NCBI RefSeq assembly: GCF_007489285.1
Contig: NZ_VLIY01000001.1
Location: 248,001-312,000 of the forward strand
Length of the DNA: 64,000 nucleotides
Source of the DNA: Skermania sp. ID1734
GTDB lineage: Bacteria > Actinomycetota > Actinomycetes > Mycobacteriales > Mycobacteriaceae
Reading direction: 5' to 3'
Shown: piece by piece, positions 44,796-53,861 of the stretch
How positions within the stretch are numbered: the first letter of the stretch is position 1
Layout: each line of letters opens with the position of its first letter
Notes under the pieces: generated by a model
Told to the model about the DNA's origin: nothing
The model's input: only the letters and a program-made list of their open reading frames with translations
Databases searched by the model: none
Program-made: the position numbers and the translations under genes

Positions 44796-46091
44796 TCAGG
44801 CCTCGACCCGGTCGATAACCAGAGACGATGCGGGCACGGCGGTCCCGGGGCTGGCGATGTCCCATGCGTCCTCCAGCGCCGCGCAGGCCGCGGAAAGGGC
44901 GGCCGGTGTATCGGTATGCAGGCTCAGCACCGGTTGGCCGGCCACCACCCGTTCACCGGGCTTGACGTGAATGTCGATGCCGGCCGCGGGTTGCACCGGG
45001 TCACCCTGGCGCGCGCGCCCAGCCCCGAGGTGCCGCGCGGCCACGCCCACCGCCATGGCGTCGAGCCGCCTCAGCACGCCGCTGTCTTGCGCGCAAAGTT
45101 GCTCGACGTGGCGGGCAATCGGTAGCGCGGCGTCCGGATCCCCGCCCTGGGCGCGAATCATCGAGCGCCAACGGTCCATGGCCCGGCCGTCAGCGAGCGC
45201 GTCAGCCGGGTCAATCGCATCGATGCCGGCAAGGGCGAGCATCTCCCGCGCAAGCGCCAGCGTGAGCTCGACAACGTCGGCCGGTCCGCCGCCGGCCAGC
45301 ACCTCCACGGCCTCCGCGACTTCCAGTGCGTTGCCCGCCGTGCGGCCGAGTGGGGTCTGCATGTCGGTGAGCAACGCGACCGTGTGCACTCCCGCATCGG
45401 CGCCAAGTTCCACCATGACCCGCGCGAGCTCCCGCGACTGCGACAGCTCCTTCAGGAAGGCGCCGCTGCCGACCTTTACGTCGAGAACCAAGGCGGCAGT
45501 GCCCTCGGCGATCTTCTTGCTCATGATCGAACTGGCCAGCAGTGGAATCGATTCGACCGTCCCGGTGACATCCCGCAGCGCGTAGATGCGCTTGTCTGCG
45601 GGAGCGAGGTCATCGCCGGCCGCGCAGATCACCGCAGACACGTCCGGGTCCGCGAGGATTTCGCGCATCCGCGCGGACGAAAGCTGAGCTCGCCAGCCGG
45701 GAATGGCTTCGAGCTTGTCGAGCGTGCCACCGGTGTGGCCGAGCGCACGTCCGGACAATTGTGGTACGGCCGCACCACATGCAGCCACCAGCGGCGTGAG
45801 CGGCAGGGTGATCTTGTCGCCCACCCCGCCCGTCGAATGCTTGTCCACGGTCGGCCGCGGCAGATCGGAGAAATCAAGTCGCGAGCCGGAATCGATCATC
45901 GCCGCCGTCCACCGGGAAGTCTCGGCTCGATCGAGGCCTCGAAACACGATCGCCATCAACAGCGCGGCCATCTGTTCGTCCGGCACGCGACCCGCCGTGA
46001 ATCCCGCAACGATCCAGTCGATCTGGGCATCCGTGAGGGCGCGCCCATCGCGCTTGGCGGTGATGATCGAGACGGCGTCGAGACCACTCAT
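44796..46091 (-). CDS. deoA: Thymidine phosphorylase
   Basis: 431 residues, close to M. tuberculosis DeoA (Rv3314c). Phosphate-binding signature [16 protein letters not shown] and [26 protein letters not shown]. Splits thymidine and deoxyuridine to base plus deoxyribose-1-phosphate. The frame stays open upstream, but ATG 46091 overlaps the cdd stop by 4 bp, the likely coupled start. Confidence 0.94.
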   Translation of the reverse strand: MSGLDAVSIITAKRDGRALTDAQIDWIVAGFTAGRVPDEQMAALLMAIVFRGLDRAETSRWTAAMIDSGSRLDFSDLPRPTVDKHSTGGVGDKITLPLTPLVAACGAAVPQLSGRALGHTGGTLDKLEAIPGWRAQLSSARMREILADPDVSAVICAAGDDLAPADKRIYALRDVTGTVESIPLLASSIMSKKIAEGTAALVLDVKVGSGAFLKELSQSRELARVMVELGADAGVHTVALLTDMQTPLGRTAGNALEVAEAVEVLAGGGPADVVELTLALAREMLALAGIDAIDPADALADGRAMDRWRSMIRAQGGDPDAALPIARHVEQLCAQDSGVLRRLDAMAVGVAARHLGAGRARQGDPVQPAAGIDIHVKPGERVVAGQPVLSLHTDTPAALSAACAALEDAWDIASPGTAVPASSLVIDRVEA

Positions 46092-46486
46092 CGAATGTGG
46101 CCCAGATCGTCGGGACCGAAGGCGTCGGGAAGTAGGTCGGCCAACCGGCGCGCGTCGCCGGTCGTGTCGATCAGCATGTCGGCACCCCCGTGTTCGAGCA
46201 GGAGTTGTCGACACCTCCCGCACGGCATCAGAGTCTCGCCGTCGACGTTGCAACAACTCAGCGCGACGAGCCGCCCGCCACCGCCGGCGTGCAAGTTACC
46301 GACAAGTACGCATTCCGCGCACAGCGTCAAACCGTATGAGACATTTTCCACATTGCAGCCCACGACAATTCGGCCGTCGTCGACGAGCGCAGCGGCGCCG
46401 ACAGGGAACGACGAATACGGCGCATAAGCTCGCTGCATGACGTCGTATGCGCTGTCTCGCAACGCTTTCCAGTCAATTTCCGCCAT
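46088..46486 (-). CDS. cdd: Cytidine deaminase
   Basis: 132 residues, like M. tuberculosis Cdd (133). Zinc motif CAEC (with catalytic glutamate) and PCGRCRQ, and AYAPYSSFPVGAAAL substrate loop. Deaminates cytidine and deoxycytidine to uridine forms, feeding Upp/DeoA salvage. Divergent from sdhC across about 290 bp. Confidence 0.95.
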   Translation of the reverse strand: MAEIDWKALRDSAYDVMQRAYAPYSSFPVGAAALVDDGRIVVGCNVENVSYGLTLCAECVLVGNLHAGGGGRLVALSCCNVDGETLMPCGRCRQLLLEHGGADMLIDTTGDARRLADLLPDAFGPDDLGHIR

Positions 46487-46551
46487 CTGCGGATCCTTTG
46501 TTCGACACCGTAGAAACCGGCACTGCATTGTTCGCTGCCAGACCTAAATAG

Positions 46552-46570
46552 TTTGGCAAGGCAATCCTAA
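46552..46570 (+). promoter_or_regulatory. Iron-box-like (IdeR) site in the cdd-sdhC gap
   Basis: TTTGGCAAGGCAATCCTAA agrees at 14 of 19 positions with the IdeR consensus TTAGGTTAGGCTAACCTAA. It lies 210 bp upstream of sdhC and 66 bp upstream of cdd. The rest of this gap shows no other clear feature apart from promoters not identified. Confidence 0.45.
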
Positions 46571-46780
46571 GAAAACAGGATGCGGCACAAAAACCGGCAA
46601 CTCCACCTACTTCCCTGATTATCGGGGGTTTAGAGTTCACCACAACTCGGTTGAGGTTTTCGTCGCGTCGGCGCAAAGGCATGCGGTCTGGACATCGCCA
46701 GGCCACTCACCAGCGCTCCGTCCCGGCCCGGCGCAAACACGAAACCGCGTCCATCAACGATGTTGGAGGCACAGCACTCG

Positions 46781-47197
46781 ATGAGTTCCACGACGGAAGC
46801 GGCGACCGCGGCGCCCACGAGAGACACGACGCGGTCGATCTATCGCGGCGATCCAGGAATGTGGTCCTGGGTTCTGCACCGGATCACCGGCGTCACGGTG
46901 TTCTTCTTCCTTTTCGTCCACGTTCTCGACACCGCGCTGGTGCGGGTCAGTCCGGAGACCTACAACGACGTCGTCGCCACCTACAAGAACCCGGTCGTCG
47001 GTCTGATGGAACTCGCACTCGTGGCGTGCGTGCTCTACCACGGCCTCAACGGCGTGCGGGTGATGCTGGTCGACTTCTGGTCGAAGGGTCCCCGGTACCA
47101 GCGCCTGATGCTGTGGATCATCCTCGCTATTTGGGTTGTCGTCATGATTCCTGGCGCGGGCCGCATCCTCTACCAGATCTTCGCAAGGGGGAACTGA
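46781..47197 (+). CDS. sdhC: Succinate dehydrogenase cytochrome b556 subunit
   Basis: 138 residues, three transmembrane helices; the heme-ligand histidine and quinone-site residues are in WVLHRITGVTVFFFLFVHVL and LYHGLNGVRVML. Anchors the complex in the membrane and takes part in quinone reduction. GGAGG precedes the ATG by 11 bases; the stop is 1 base from sdhD start. Matches Rv3316 context. Confidence 0.93.
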   Translation: MSSTTEAATAAPTRDTTRSIYRGDPGMWSWVLHRITGVTVFFFLFVHVLDTALVRVSPETYNDVVATYKNPVVGLMELALVACVLYHGLNGVRVMLVDFWSKGPRYQRLMLWIILAIWVVVMIPGAGRILYQIFARGN

Positions 47198-47198
47198 C

Positions 47199-47648
47199 AT
47201 GACCGAGGTGAAGACCCCGGCAAAGGTCATGGCTCGCTCCTACGACCGCCCGGCCAGCCTGGACAACCCCCGTTCGCCGCGCCGGCCCGCGAAAACCAAC
47301 TTCGAACTGTATGCCTGGATATTCATGCGGTTCTCGGGACTCGCACTCATCGTGCTTGTCCTCGGCCACATGTTCATCATGTTGATCCTCGACAACGGCG
47401 TGCACCGCGTGAACTTCGCCTTCGTCGCCGGCCGCTGGTCGAGCCCCTTCTGGCAGTGCTGGGACCTGTTGATGCTGTGGCTGGCACAGCTGCACGGCGG
47501 TAACGGCCTGCGCACGGTGATCGCGGACTACTCGCGCAAAGATTCCACCCGCTTCTGGCTCAACACGCTGTTGGCCATCTCGATGATTCTCATCATGGGT
47601 CTGGGCACCTACGTGATCTTCACGTTCGACCCCAACATCTCGAATTAG
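47199..47648 (+). CDS. sdhD: Succinate dehydrogenase hydrophobic membrane anchor subunit
   Basis: 149 residues with three hydrophobic helices (FSGLALIVLVLGHMF, LLMLWLAQLHGGNGLRTVI, LLAISMILIMGLGTYVIF) and the conserved histidines for heme and quinone. Pairs with SdhC in the membrane domain of complex II. Downstream of sdhC in the expected order. Confidence 0.93.
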   Translation: MTEVKTPAKVMARSYDRPASLDNPRSPRRPAKTNFELYAWIFMRFSGLALIVLVLGHMFIMLILDNGVHRVNFAFVAGRWSSPFWQCWDLLMLWLAQLHGGNGLRTVIADYSRKDSTRFWLNTLLAISMILIMGLGTYVIFTFDPNISN

Positions 47649-47662
47649 GGGAGCAAAACTTC

Positions 47663-49444
47663 ATGTCTGACAGCAGTGTTGCCGGACGGCCCGTGCACGA
47701 GCATCGCTACGACGTCGTGATCGTCGGCGCGGGCGGTGCCGGCATGCGCGCCGCCCTCGAGTCCGCGCCCCGGGTGCGTACCGCGGTGCTGACCAAGCTC
47801 TATCCCACGCGTAGCCACACCGGCGCCGCCCAGGGCGGTATGTGCGCCGCGCTGGCCAACGTCGAGGAAGACAACTGGGAGTGGCACACCTTCGACACCG
47901 TCAAGGGCGGCGACTACCTGGTCGACCAGGATGCGGCGGAGATCATGGCCAAGGAGGCCATCGACGCGGTGCTGGACCTGGAAAAGATGGGTCTGCCGTT
48001 CAACCGCACACCGGAGGGCCGGATCGACCAGCGCCGCTTCGGTGGCCACACCCGTGACCATGGCAAGGCGCCGGTCCGCCGGGCCTGTTACGCGGCTGAC
48101 CGCACCGGCCACATGATTCTGCAGACGCTGTATCAGAACTGCGTCAAGCACGACGTGCAGTTCTTCAACGAGTACTACGTTCTCGACATCGCCATCACAC
48201 AGACCGACCGCGGGCCGGTCGCCACCGGTGTGGTCGCCTACGAACTGGCCACCGGTGATCTGCATGTCTTCCATGCCAAGTCGATCGTGTTCGCCACGGG
48301 CGGCTCGGGCCGGATGTACAAGACGACCTCCAACGCACACACGCTGACCGGCGACGGCATGGCGATCGTGTTCCGCAAGGGCCTGCCGCTGGAAGACATG
48401 GAGTTCCACCAGTTCCACCCGACAGGGCTGGCGGGATTGGGCATTCTCATTTCCGAGGCCGTGCGCGGCGAGGGCGGCATCCTGCGCAATGCCGACGGCG
48501 AACGGTTCATGGAGCGCTACGCCCCCACCATCAAGGACCTCGCACCACGAGACATCGTCGCGCGTTCGATGGTCCTCGAGGTGTTGGAGGGCCGCGGGGC
48601 CGGGCCGGACAAGGACTACGTCTACATCGATGTCACCCACCTCGGTGAGGACGTCCTCGAGGAGAAGCTGCCCGACATCACCGAGTTCGCCCGCACCTAC
48701 CTCGGCGTGGACCCGGTCACCGAACTCGTGCCGGTCTTCCCCACCTGCCACTACGTGATGGGCGGCATCCCCACCCGCATTCACGGCGAAGTGCTGCGCA
48801 ACAACAAGGACATCGTCTACGGCCTCTATGCCGCCGGCGAATGCGCGTGCGTGTCCGTGCACGGCGCCAACCGGTTGGGCACCAACTCGCTGCTGGACAT
48901 CAACGTGTTTGGCCGGCGTGCCGGCATAGCGGCCGCCGAATACGCCGAACGGCACGACTTCGTCGACATGCCGGACAAGCCTGCCGCCATGGTTCAGGAT
49001 TGGCTCAAGCTCATCCTGTCCGAACACGGCGACGAGCGACCGGCCGATATTCGCACGGCGCTGCAGCGCAGCATGGACAACAACGCTTCGGTGTTCCGCA
49101 CCGAGGACACGCTCAAGCAGGCGCTCAAGGACATTCACGCGCTGAAGGAGCGTTACAGCCGAATCACGGTGCAGGACAAGGGGAAGCGATTCAACAGCGA
49201 CCTGCTCGAGGCCGTCGAGCTGGGCTTCCTGCTGGAACTGGCCGAAGTGACCGTGGTGGGCGCGCTCAACCGCAAGGAAACCCGCGGCGGCCACGCGCGC
49301 GAGGACTACCCGAACCGCGACGATGTCAACTTCATGCGTCACACCATGGCGTACAAGGAGGGGACCGACCTGGTGTCGGACATCCGCCTCGACTTCAAGC
49401 CGGTGGTGCAGACCCGCTACGAGCCGATGGAGCGTAAGTACTGA
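47663..49444 (+). CDS. sdhA: Succinate dehydrogenase flavoprotein subunit
   Basis: 593 residues. FAD Rossmann site IVGAGGAGMRAALES, covalent-FAD histidine in RSHTGAAQGG, active-site motif around HPTGLAGLGILISEA and catalytic arginine region (RGEGGILRN). Oxidises succinate to fumarate in the TCA cycle. 14 bases separate it from sdhD; the stop overlaps the sdhB start. Confidence 0.96.
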   Translation: MSDSSVAGRPVHEHRYDVVIVGAGGAGMRAALESAPRVRTAVLTKLYPTRSHTGAAQGGMCAALANVEEDNWEWHTFDTVKGGDYLVDQDAAEIMAKEAIDAVLDLEKMGLPFNRTPEGRIDQRRFGGHTRDHGKAPVRRACYAADRTGHMILQTLYQNCVKHDVQFFNEYYVLDIAITQTDRGPVATGVVAYELATGDLHVFHAKSIVFATGGSGRMYKTTSNAHTLTGDGMAIVFRKGLPLEDMEFHQFHPTGLAGLGILISEAVRGEGGILRNADGERFMERYAPTIKDLAPRDIVARSMVLEVLEGRGAGPDKDYVYIDVTHLGEDVLEEKLPDITEFARTYLGVDPVTELVPVFPTCHYVMGGIPTRIHGEVLRNNKDIVYGLYAAGECACVSVHGANRLGTNSLLDINVFGRRAGIAAAEYAERHDFVDMPDKPAAMVQDWLKLILSEHGDERPADIRTALQRSMDNNASVFRTEDTLKQALKDIHALKERYSRITVQDKGKRFNSDLLEAVELGFLLELAEVTVVGALNRKETRGGHAREDYPNRDDVNFMRHTMAYKEGTDLVSDIRLDFKPVVQTRYEPMERKY

Positions 49445-50244
49445 TGTCGACGACTGCCGCCACTTCTGCAAATACTGAAGCATCGGCCGGAAGCAAGCCG
49501 ACCAAGCCGCTTCCGGTTCCGGAAGGCTCCGTGATGATCACGGTCAAGGTCGCGCGGTTCAACCCGGACAACGACCTCGGCGCGCACTGGGACAGCTTCC
49601 AGGTTCCGTGCCTGCCCACGGACCGCTTCTTGAACGTGCTCATCTACATCAAGTCCTACCTCGACGGCACGCTGACGTTCCGGCGGTCTTGCGCGCACGG
49701 TGTTTGCGGCTCCGACGCCATGCGAATCAACGGCGTCAACCGGTTGGCCTGCAAGGTGCTTATGCGCGACATGCTGCCGAAGGACAATAAGCCGCTGACC
49801 ATGACGGTCGAACCGATCCGCGGCTTGCCCGTGGAAAAGGACCTGGTCGTCGACATGGAGCCGTTCTTCGACGCCTATCGCGCGGTCAAGCCGTTCCTGA
49901 TCACCACCGGCAATGAGCCCACCCGCGAGCGGATCCAGTCCGCCCAGGACCGGCACCGCTTCGATGACACCACCAAGTGCATCCTGTGTGCCTGCTGCAC
50001 GACATCGTGTCCGGTCTTCTGGAACGACGGCAGCTACTTCGGGCCGGCGGCGATCGTCAACGCCCACCGGTTCATCTTCGACAGCCGGGACGAGGGCGCG
50101 GCCGAGCGTCTGAATATCCTCAACGACGCCGAAGGCGTGTGGCGCTGCCGCACGACTTTCAACTGCACGGACGCTTGCCCGCGCGGCATCGAGGTGACGC
50201 AGGCGATTCAGGAAGTCAAGCGCGCGCTGCTGTTCACCCGCTGA
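49444..50244 (+). CDS. sdhB: Succinate dehydrogenase iron-sulfur subunit
   Basis: 266 residues with three Fe-S cluster motifs: 2Fe-2S (RRSCAHGVCGSDAM ... LAC), 4Fe-4S (CILCACCTTSCPV) and 3Fe-4S (CRTTFNCTDACP). Transfers electrons from SdhA to quinone. Start overlaps sdhA stop by 1-2 bases. Its 3' end overlaps that of the convergent TetR gene by 37 bp. Confidence 0.96.
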   Translation: MSTTAATSANTEASAGSKPTKPLPVPEGSVMITVKVARFNPDNDLGAHWDSFQVPCLPTDRFLNVLIYIKSYLDGTLTFRRSCAHGVCGSDAMRINGVNRLACKVLMRDMLPKDNKPLTMTVEPIRGLPVEKDLVVDMEPFFDAYRAVKPFLITTGNEPTRERIQSAQDRHRFDDTTKCILCACCTTSCPVFWNDGSYFGPAAIVNAHRFIFDSRDEGAAERLNILNDAEGVWRCRTTFNCTDACPRGIEVTQAIQEVKRALLFTR

Positions 50245-50852
50245 GTCGCAGGGACGGCCTGTCCCAGCGGCAGGCCCTCCTCGACGTAGCGCATCGCGCG
50301 CATCGCCCGCTGCATGTCGCCGGGTGCGGTATCCATGACACCGAGCACGGCGCCGATCATGGCTCCGGCGAGCGCGCGGACTTCCAGGTCGTCCGGTTCG
50401 CGGTCGCAGCGCCGCGCGACCATGTCCGCCATCATGTCGACGCTTGCCGCTACCTGTTGCATTACGGCGCGCTTCAGTTCGGGCACCGCATACAGCAACT
50501 GCTGCCGCTCACGCTCGAACTCGCGATCAGCGGCGGGAAGATGCTCGTAGACCTGCTCGACCGCCTGGCGGAACGCGGTGAGCACGGGCACATCCTCGGG
50601 TTGCCGCTCGAAGGCTTCGAGAATCAGCAGGTCCAGGTCGTCGGTGAGAACCAGCGCCTCTTTGGTCGGGAAGTACCGAAAGAAGGTGCTGGGCGAGACT
50701 TCGGACTCGTCGGCGATCTGCTCGATCGTGGTTTCGGCGTAGCCCTGCTCCCCGAAGAGTCGAAACGCAACGCTGCGGATGGTCGCCCGGGTACGCGCCT
50801 TTTTTCGCTCGCGCAGTCCGGGCCGGACCGCTTTTGGCTCGTCAACCGACAT
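50208..50852 (-). CDS. TetR family transcriptional regulator
   Basis: 214 residues. N-terminal HTH: ATIRSVAFRLFGEQGYAETTIEQIADESEVSPSTFFRYFPTKEAL region (about 27-70), helical effector domain. Probably represses itself and the upstream MFS pump gene, which it follows with an 11-bp overlap, from the perfect dyad upstream of the pump. Position downstream rather than divergent is common for DHA2/TetR pairs. Confidence 0.88.
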   Translation of the reverse strand: MSVDEPKAVRPGLRERKKARTRATIRSVAFRLFGEQGYAETTIEQIADESEVSPSTFFRYFPTKEALVLTDDLDLLILEAFERQPEDVPVLTAFRQAVEQVYEHLPAADREFERERQQLLYAVPELKRAVMQQVAASVDMMADMVARRCDREPDDLEVRALAGAMIGAVLGVMDTAPGDMQRAMRAMRYVEEGLPLGQAVPATQRVNSSARLTS

Positions 50853-52356
50853 GCACCGATTGTGACGCATCACTGTCCTGCCGATCGCGGGCGCGCGGTG
50901 CGGCGCGGATGGCCAGCACCGCCGCTAATGCGCAGCTTCCGGTGCACACCCACAGCATCAGGCTCATCCCGGACATGAACGACGCCTGAACGTGTTCGAG
51001 CATCGCCGGATCGTGTGCCGCCTTGGCTACCGCTACGCCCGCGTTGACGCCATCGCTGATGGGTTCCGAGTTCAATCCGCCCAGTTGCGAACGATAGCGC
51101 GTGGCCAGGACAGTGCCGAGGATGGCCACACCGATCGTGCCCCCGGCCTGTCGCAACGCTTGAATCAGCGCCGAGCCCGAGCCAGCGCGCTGTACTGACA
51201 ACTCGTCGATCGCCACCCCCATCACGGCCGGCATCACCATGCCCATTCCGGCGCCGACCAACGCGATCCATCCGGCGACAAACCAATAGGGCGGACCCAC
51301 AGAAGTCGTCGCGCCAAGCGCCAAAGCCGCGGCCAACAGCGCAAAACCCACGACGAGCGCTGGGCGGGGGCCCGCGCTGCGGAGTAGCACGTCCACGATC
51401 CGGATACCGATGATCAACCCGCCGATAAGCGGCAGTAACCGCAATCCACTGCCAAGTGCGTCGACGCCGAGAACCGCCTGAAAGTATTGCGGCACCGTGA
51501 AAAACAGCCCGAACATGCCGAAGTTGACCAACGTGGTAAACGCGGTACCCCACCGAAACCCCCGCGCGCGGAACAGGTTTACATCGATCAGCGGATACTT
51601 CGCCCTACGCTCCCATACCGCAAACGCAGCGAGCATCGCAGTCCCGGAAACGATTGCGAGCCAGGATATCCCGCTCCCCCACCCGCGCTGGCCAGCCTCG
51701 ATGAAGCCGTAAGTGAGGCCGAGCAACCCGATCGAGGACGCAACCGCGCCGCAGTAGTCCGGTCGATGCGGATCGACCGTTCGCGATTCCGGGACCAGTA
51801 CCGCAACCGCGACCGCCCCGACGACAACCAACGGCACATTGATGAGAAAGACCGAACCCCACCAAAAGTTGTCCAGCAGCCAGCCACCCAGGATCGGCCC
51901 TAACGGGAGGCCGATAGCAGTCGAGGTCACCCAGATCGTCAGCGCGCGTGAGCGCTCGTCTGGGTCGCCGAAGAGCACCGGCAGAACCGCCATCGAGAGC
52001 GGGATCATCGTCGCGGCCGCAAGTCCGAGCACCGCTCGGGCGAGAATCAACTGACCGGAGTCGCCGGCGTAACTGCAGGCAAGCGAAGCGGCTCCGAACA
52101 GCGCCAGTGCGCCGAGCAGTAGCTTCTTGCGGCCGTACCTATCCCCCAAGGCGCCCGCTGGCAGCATCGCCGCCGCCAGCACCAGGGTGTACGCACTGCT
52201 GAACCATTGCAGTTGTGAATTATTCGCGCCGAGATCGGCGGCGAGAGTAGGCAACGCCACTGTCAGGACTGTGACGTCGAGTCCGATGGTCAGCATCGCC
52301 AAAGCCAGCGCACCGAGCGCAAACCAGCGGCGGCGGTCCCTACTTGCGATCGACAT
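50842..52356 (-). CDS. MFS transporter, DHA2 (EmrB/QacA-like) family
   Basis: 504 residues, about 14 transmembrane helices. Motif A GDRYGRKKLLLG and antiporter motif C-like PLGPILGGWLL identify drug:H+ antiporters with DVTVLTVALP in TM1 (motif D1). Exports hydrophobic compounds; substrates unknown. A perfect inverted repeat lies 30 bp upstream of its ATG. Confidence 0.9.
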   Translation of the reverse strand: MSIASRDRRRWFALGALALAMLTIGLDVTVLTVALPTLAADLGANNSQLQWFSSAYTLVLAAAMLPAGALGDRYGRKKLLLGALALFGAASLACSYAGDSGQLILARAVLGLAAATMIPLSMAVLPVLFGDPDERSRALTIWVTSTAIGLPLGPILGGWLLDNFWWGSVFLINVPLVVVGAVAVAVLVPESRTVDPHRPDYCGAVASSIGLLGLTYGFIEAGQRGWGSGISWLAIVSGTAMLAAFAVWERRAKYPLIDVNLFRARGFRWGTAFTTLVNFGMFGLFFTVPQYFQAVLGVDALGSGLRLLPLIGGLIIGIRIVDVLLRSAGPRPALVVGFALLAAALALGATTSVGPPYWFVAGWIALVGAGMGMVMPAVMGVAIDELSVQRAGSGSALIQALRQAGGTIGVAILGTVLATRYRSQLGGLNSEPISDGVNAGVAVAKAAHDPAMLEHVQASFMSGMSLMLWVCTGSCALAAVLAIRAAPRARDRQDSDASQSVHVG

Positions 52357-52386
52357 CGAGGGATCCTTACGGCAGTAAGCTCTATT

Positions 52387-52401
52387 TGATAGTCACTATC
52401 A
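52387..52401. promoter_or_regulatory. Candidate TetR operator of the MFS/TetR operon
   Basis: TGATAG-TCA-CTATCA, a perfect inverted repeat, flanked by TTT and GTTT, 31 bp before the MFS start. It is AT-rich and sits where a -10/-35 region would be, typical for a TetR operator. Confidence 0.7.
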
Positions 52402-52541
52402 GTTTAGTCTCGATGTCAAGAGCATCCCGCCTCCACAATCGTCGACAGAAACGGGCCGAATCGGACGAAACCGTAACGGCGAACCGAGCTTTCGGCGTTT
52501 CTTTGGCTGATCGATTCGCGGTGGAATACGCTGCGAATCCG

Positions 52542-53861
52542 ATGAAAATCTTCCGCGGTGCTGCTCCCGCATTCGTTGCAGCTGCCCTCGTGGCCGGAAT
52601 GCTCGCGCTCACTGGCGCGCCAGCGGCGGCGGAACCGACCGCGGCCACCAGCACGCCGTTCAGCACGCCGAACACCGACAGTTGTCCCAATCGGATGGTG
52701 CCGCCGAAGCCCATCGACTCCTCCGAAGTGCCCTCGCCCGGCCAGACCAGCCCGTCGCCGGTGCCGGTTCCGGACAAGCCGGTCGGCGGCGAAGAACTGG
52801 GCGGTTGTGGCGTCATCACGCCGGCTGGCGCGCCGCCGTTACCCGCTGACATCTCTGCCACCGCGTGGGCGTTGTTCGATCTCGACAGCGGCCAGATTCT
52901 CGGCACCAAGGATCCGCACGGGCGGTATCGGCCAGCCAGCTGCATCAAGATTTTGCTGTCGCTCGTTGCGCTTCGCGAGCTAGACATGAACACAGTCGTC
53001 ACCGGAACCACGGCCGACGCCGACATGGACGGCACCCGCGTCGGTATCGGGCCGGGCGGCAAGTACACCAACGACCAGTTGATGCACGCGCTCCTGATGG
53101 CTTCCGGCAACGACGCGGCGCATGCCATCGCCGCACAACTCGGTGGGGACGCGGCCACGGTGGCGAAGATGAACGCCGAGGCAAAGCAACTCGGCGCGCT
53201 CGACACGCGTGCGGCGACCCCATCGGGCCTCGACGGACCGGGCATGTCGGTGTCCGCGTACGACATGGCGCTGTTCTTCCGCGCCGCCATGAAGATCCCG
53301 AAATTCGCCGAGATCATTCACACCGAGCAGATTCAGTTTCCGGGCTATCCGCCGGATCCGCGGATTCCCGGAGACAAACCGCATCCCGGCTTCCCGATCG
53401 GCAACGACAATCACCTGCTGTACAACTACGACGGCGCACTCGGCGGCAAAACCGGTTACACCGACGACGCAAGGCAGACCTTTGTGGCGGGCGCGGAACG
53501 AAATGGCCGCCGACTCGGCATAGTCCTGCTCAAAGCCGATGTGCTGCCCATCCGACCGTGGGAACAGGCCGCCCGGTTGCTGGACTGGGGATTCTCGCTG
53601 CCGTCCAAGGATTCAGTCGGCCAACTGGTCGACCCGAATTCCAGCGACAGCGCCGAGACAGCGGGAGTTCCGACCCCGGAAGCCAGCGGCGATGTGACGT
53701 TGGCTGCCCCGGCCCAGAATTCGGCGCCGGGCAGCACGTCGCATGCCGAAAGCGATCTGGACAAGGTAGGCGGGGTCAAGGCACTGGTCGTGATCGGCGG
53801 GATCATCGTCGTGGCACTGTTAATCGGCTGGGCCTGGCGCTCGGCCAGCCGACGTAGCTAG
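52542..53861 (+). CDS. dacB: D-alanyl-D-alanine carboxypeptidase (DacB-like)
   Basis: 439 residues: signal peptide (MKIFRGAAPAFVAAALVAG, cleavage near APAAAE), Pro-rich linker, penicillin-binding S11 domain with SxxK (SCIK in RPASCIKILLS), SxN (ASGND) and KTG (GGKTGYTDDARQ), C-terminal Ser/Ala linker and a single transmembrane helix (ALVVIGGIIVVALLIGW). Trims the terminal D-Ala of peptidoglycan stem peptides outside the membrane. Matches Rv3330 in context. Confidence 0.92.
   Translation: MKIFRGAAPAFVAAALVAGMLALTGAPAAAEPTAATSTPFSTPNTDSCPNRMVPPKPIDSSEVPSPGQTSPSPVPVPDKPVGGEELGGCGVITPAGAPPLPADISATAWALFDLDSGQILGTKDPHGRYRPASCIKILLSLVALRELDMNTVVTGTTADADMDGTRVGIGPGGKYTNDQLMHALLMASGNDAAHAIAAQLGGDAATVAKMNAEAKQLGALDTRAATPSGLDGPGMSVSAYDMALFFRAAMKIPKFAEIIHTEQIQFPGYPPDPRIPGDKPHPGFPIGNDNHLLYNYDGALGGKTGYTDDARQTFVAGAERNGRRLGIVLLKADVLPIRPWEQAARLLDWGFSLPSKDSVGQLVDPNSSDSAETAGVPTPEASGDVTLAAPAQNSAPGSTSHAESDLDKVGGVKALVVIGGIIVVALLIGWAWRSASRRS

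Noticed and set aside
47645-49483. 612-codon minus-strand frame opposite sdhA
   Set aside because: Antisense frame to a clear succinate dehydrogenase; composition is typical of GC-skewed shadows.
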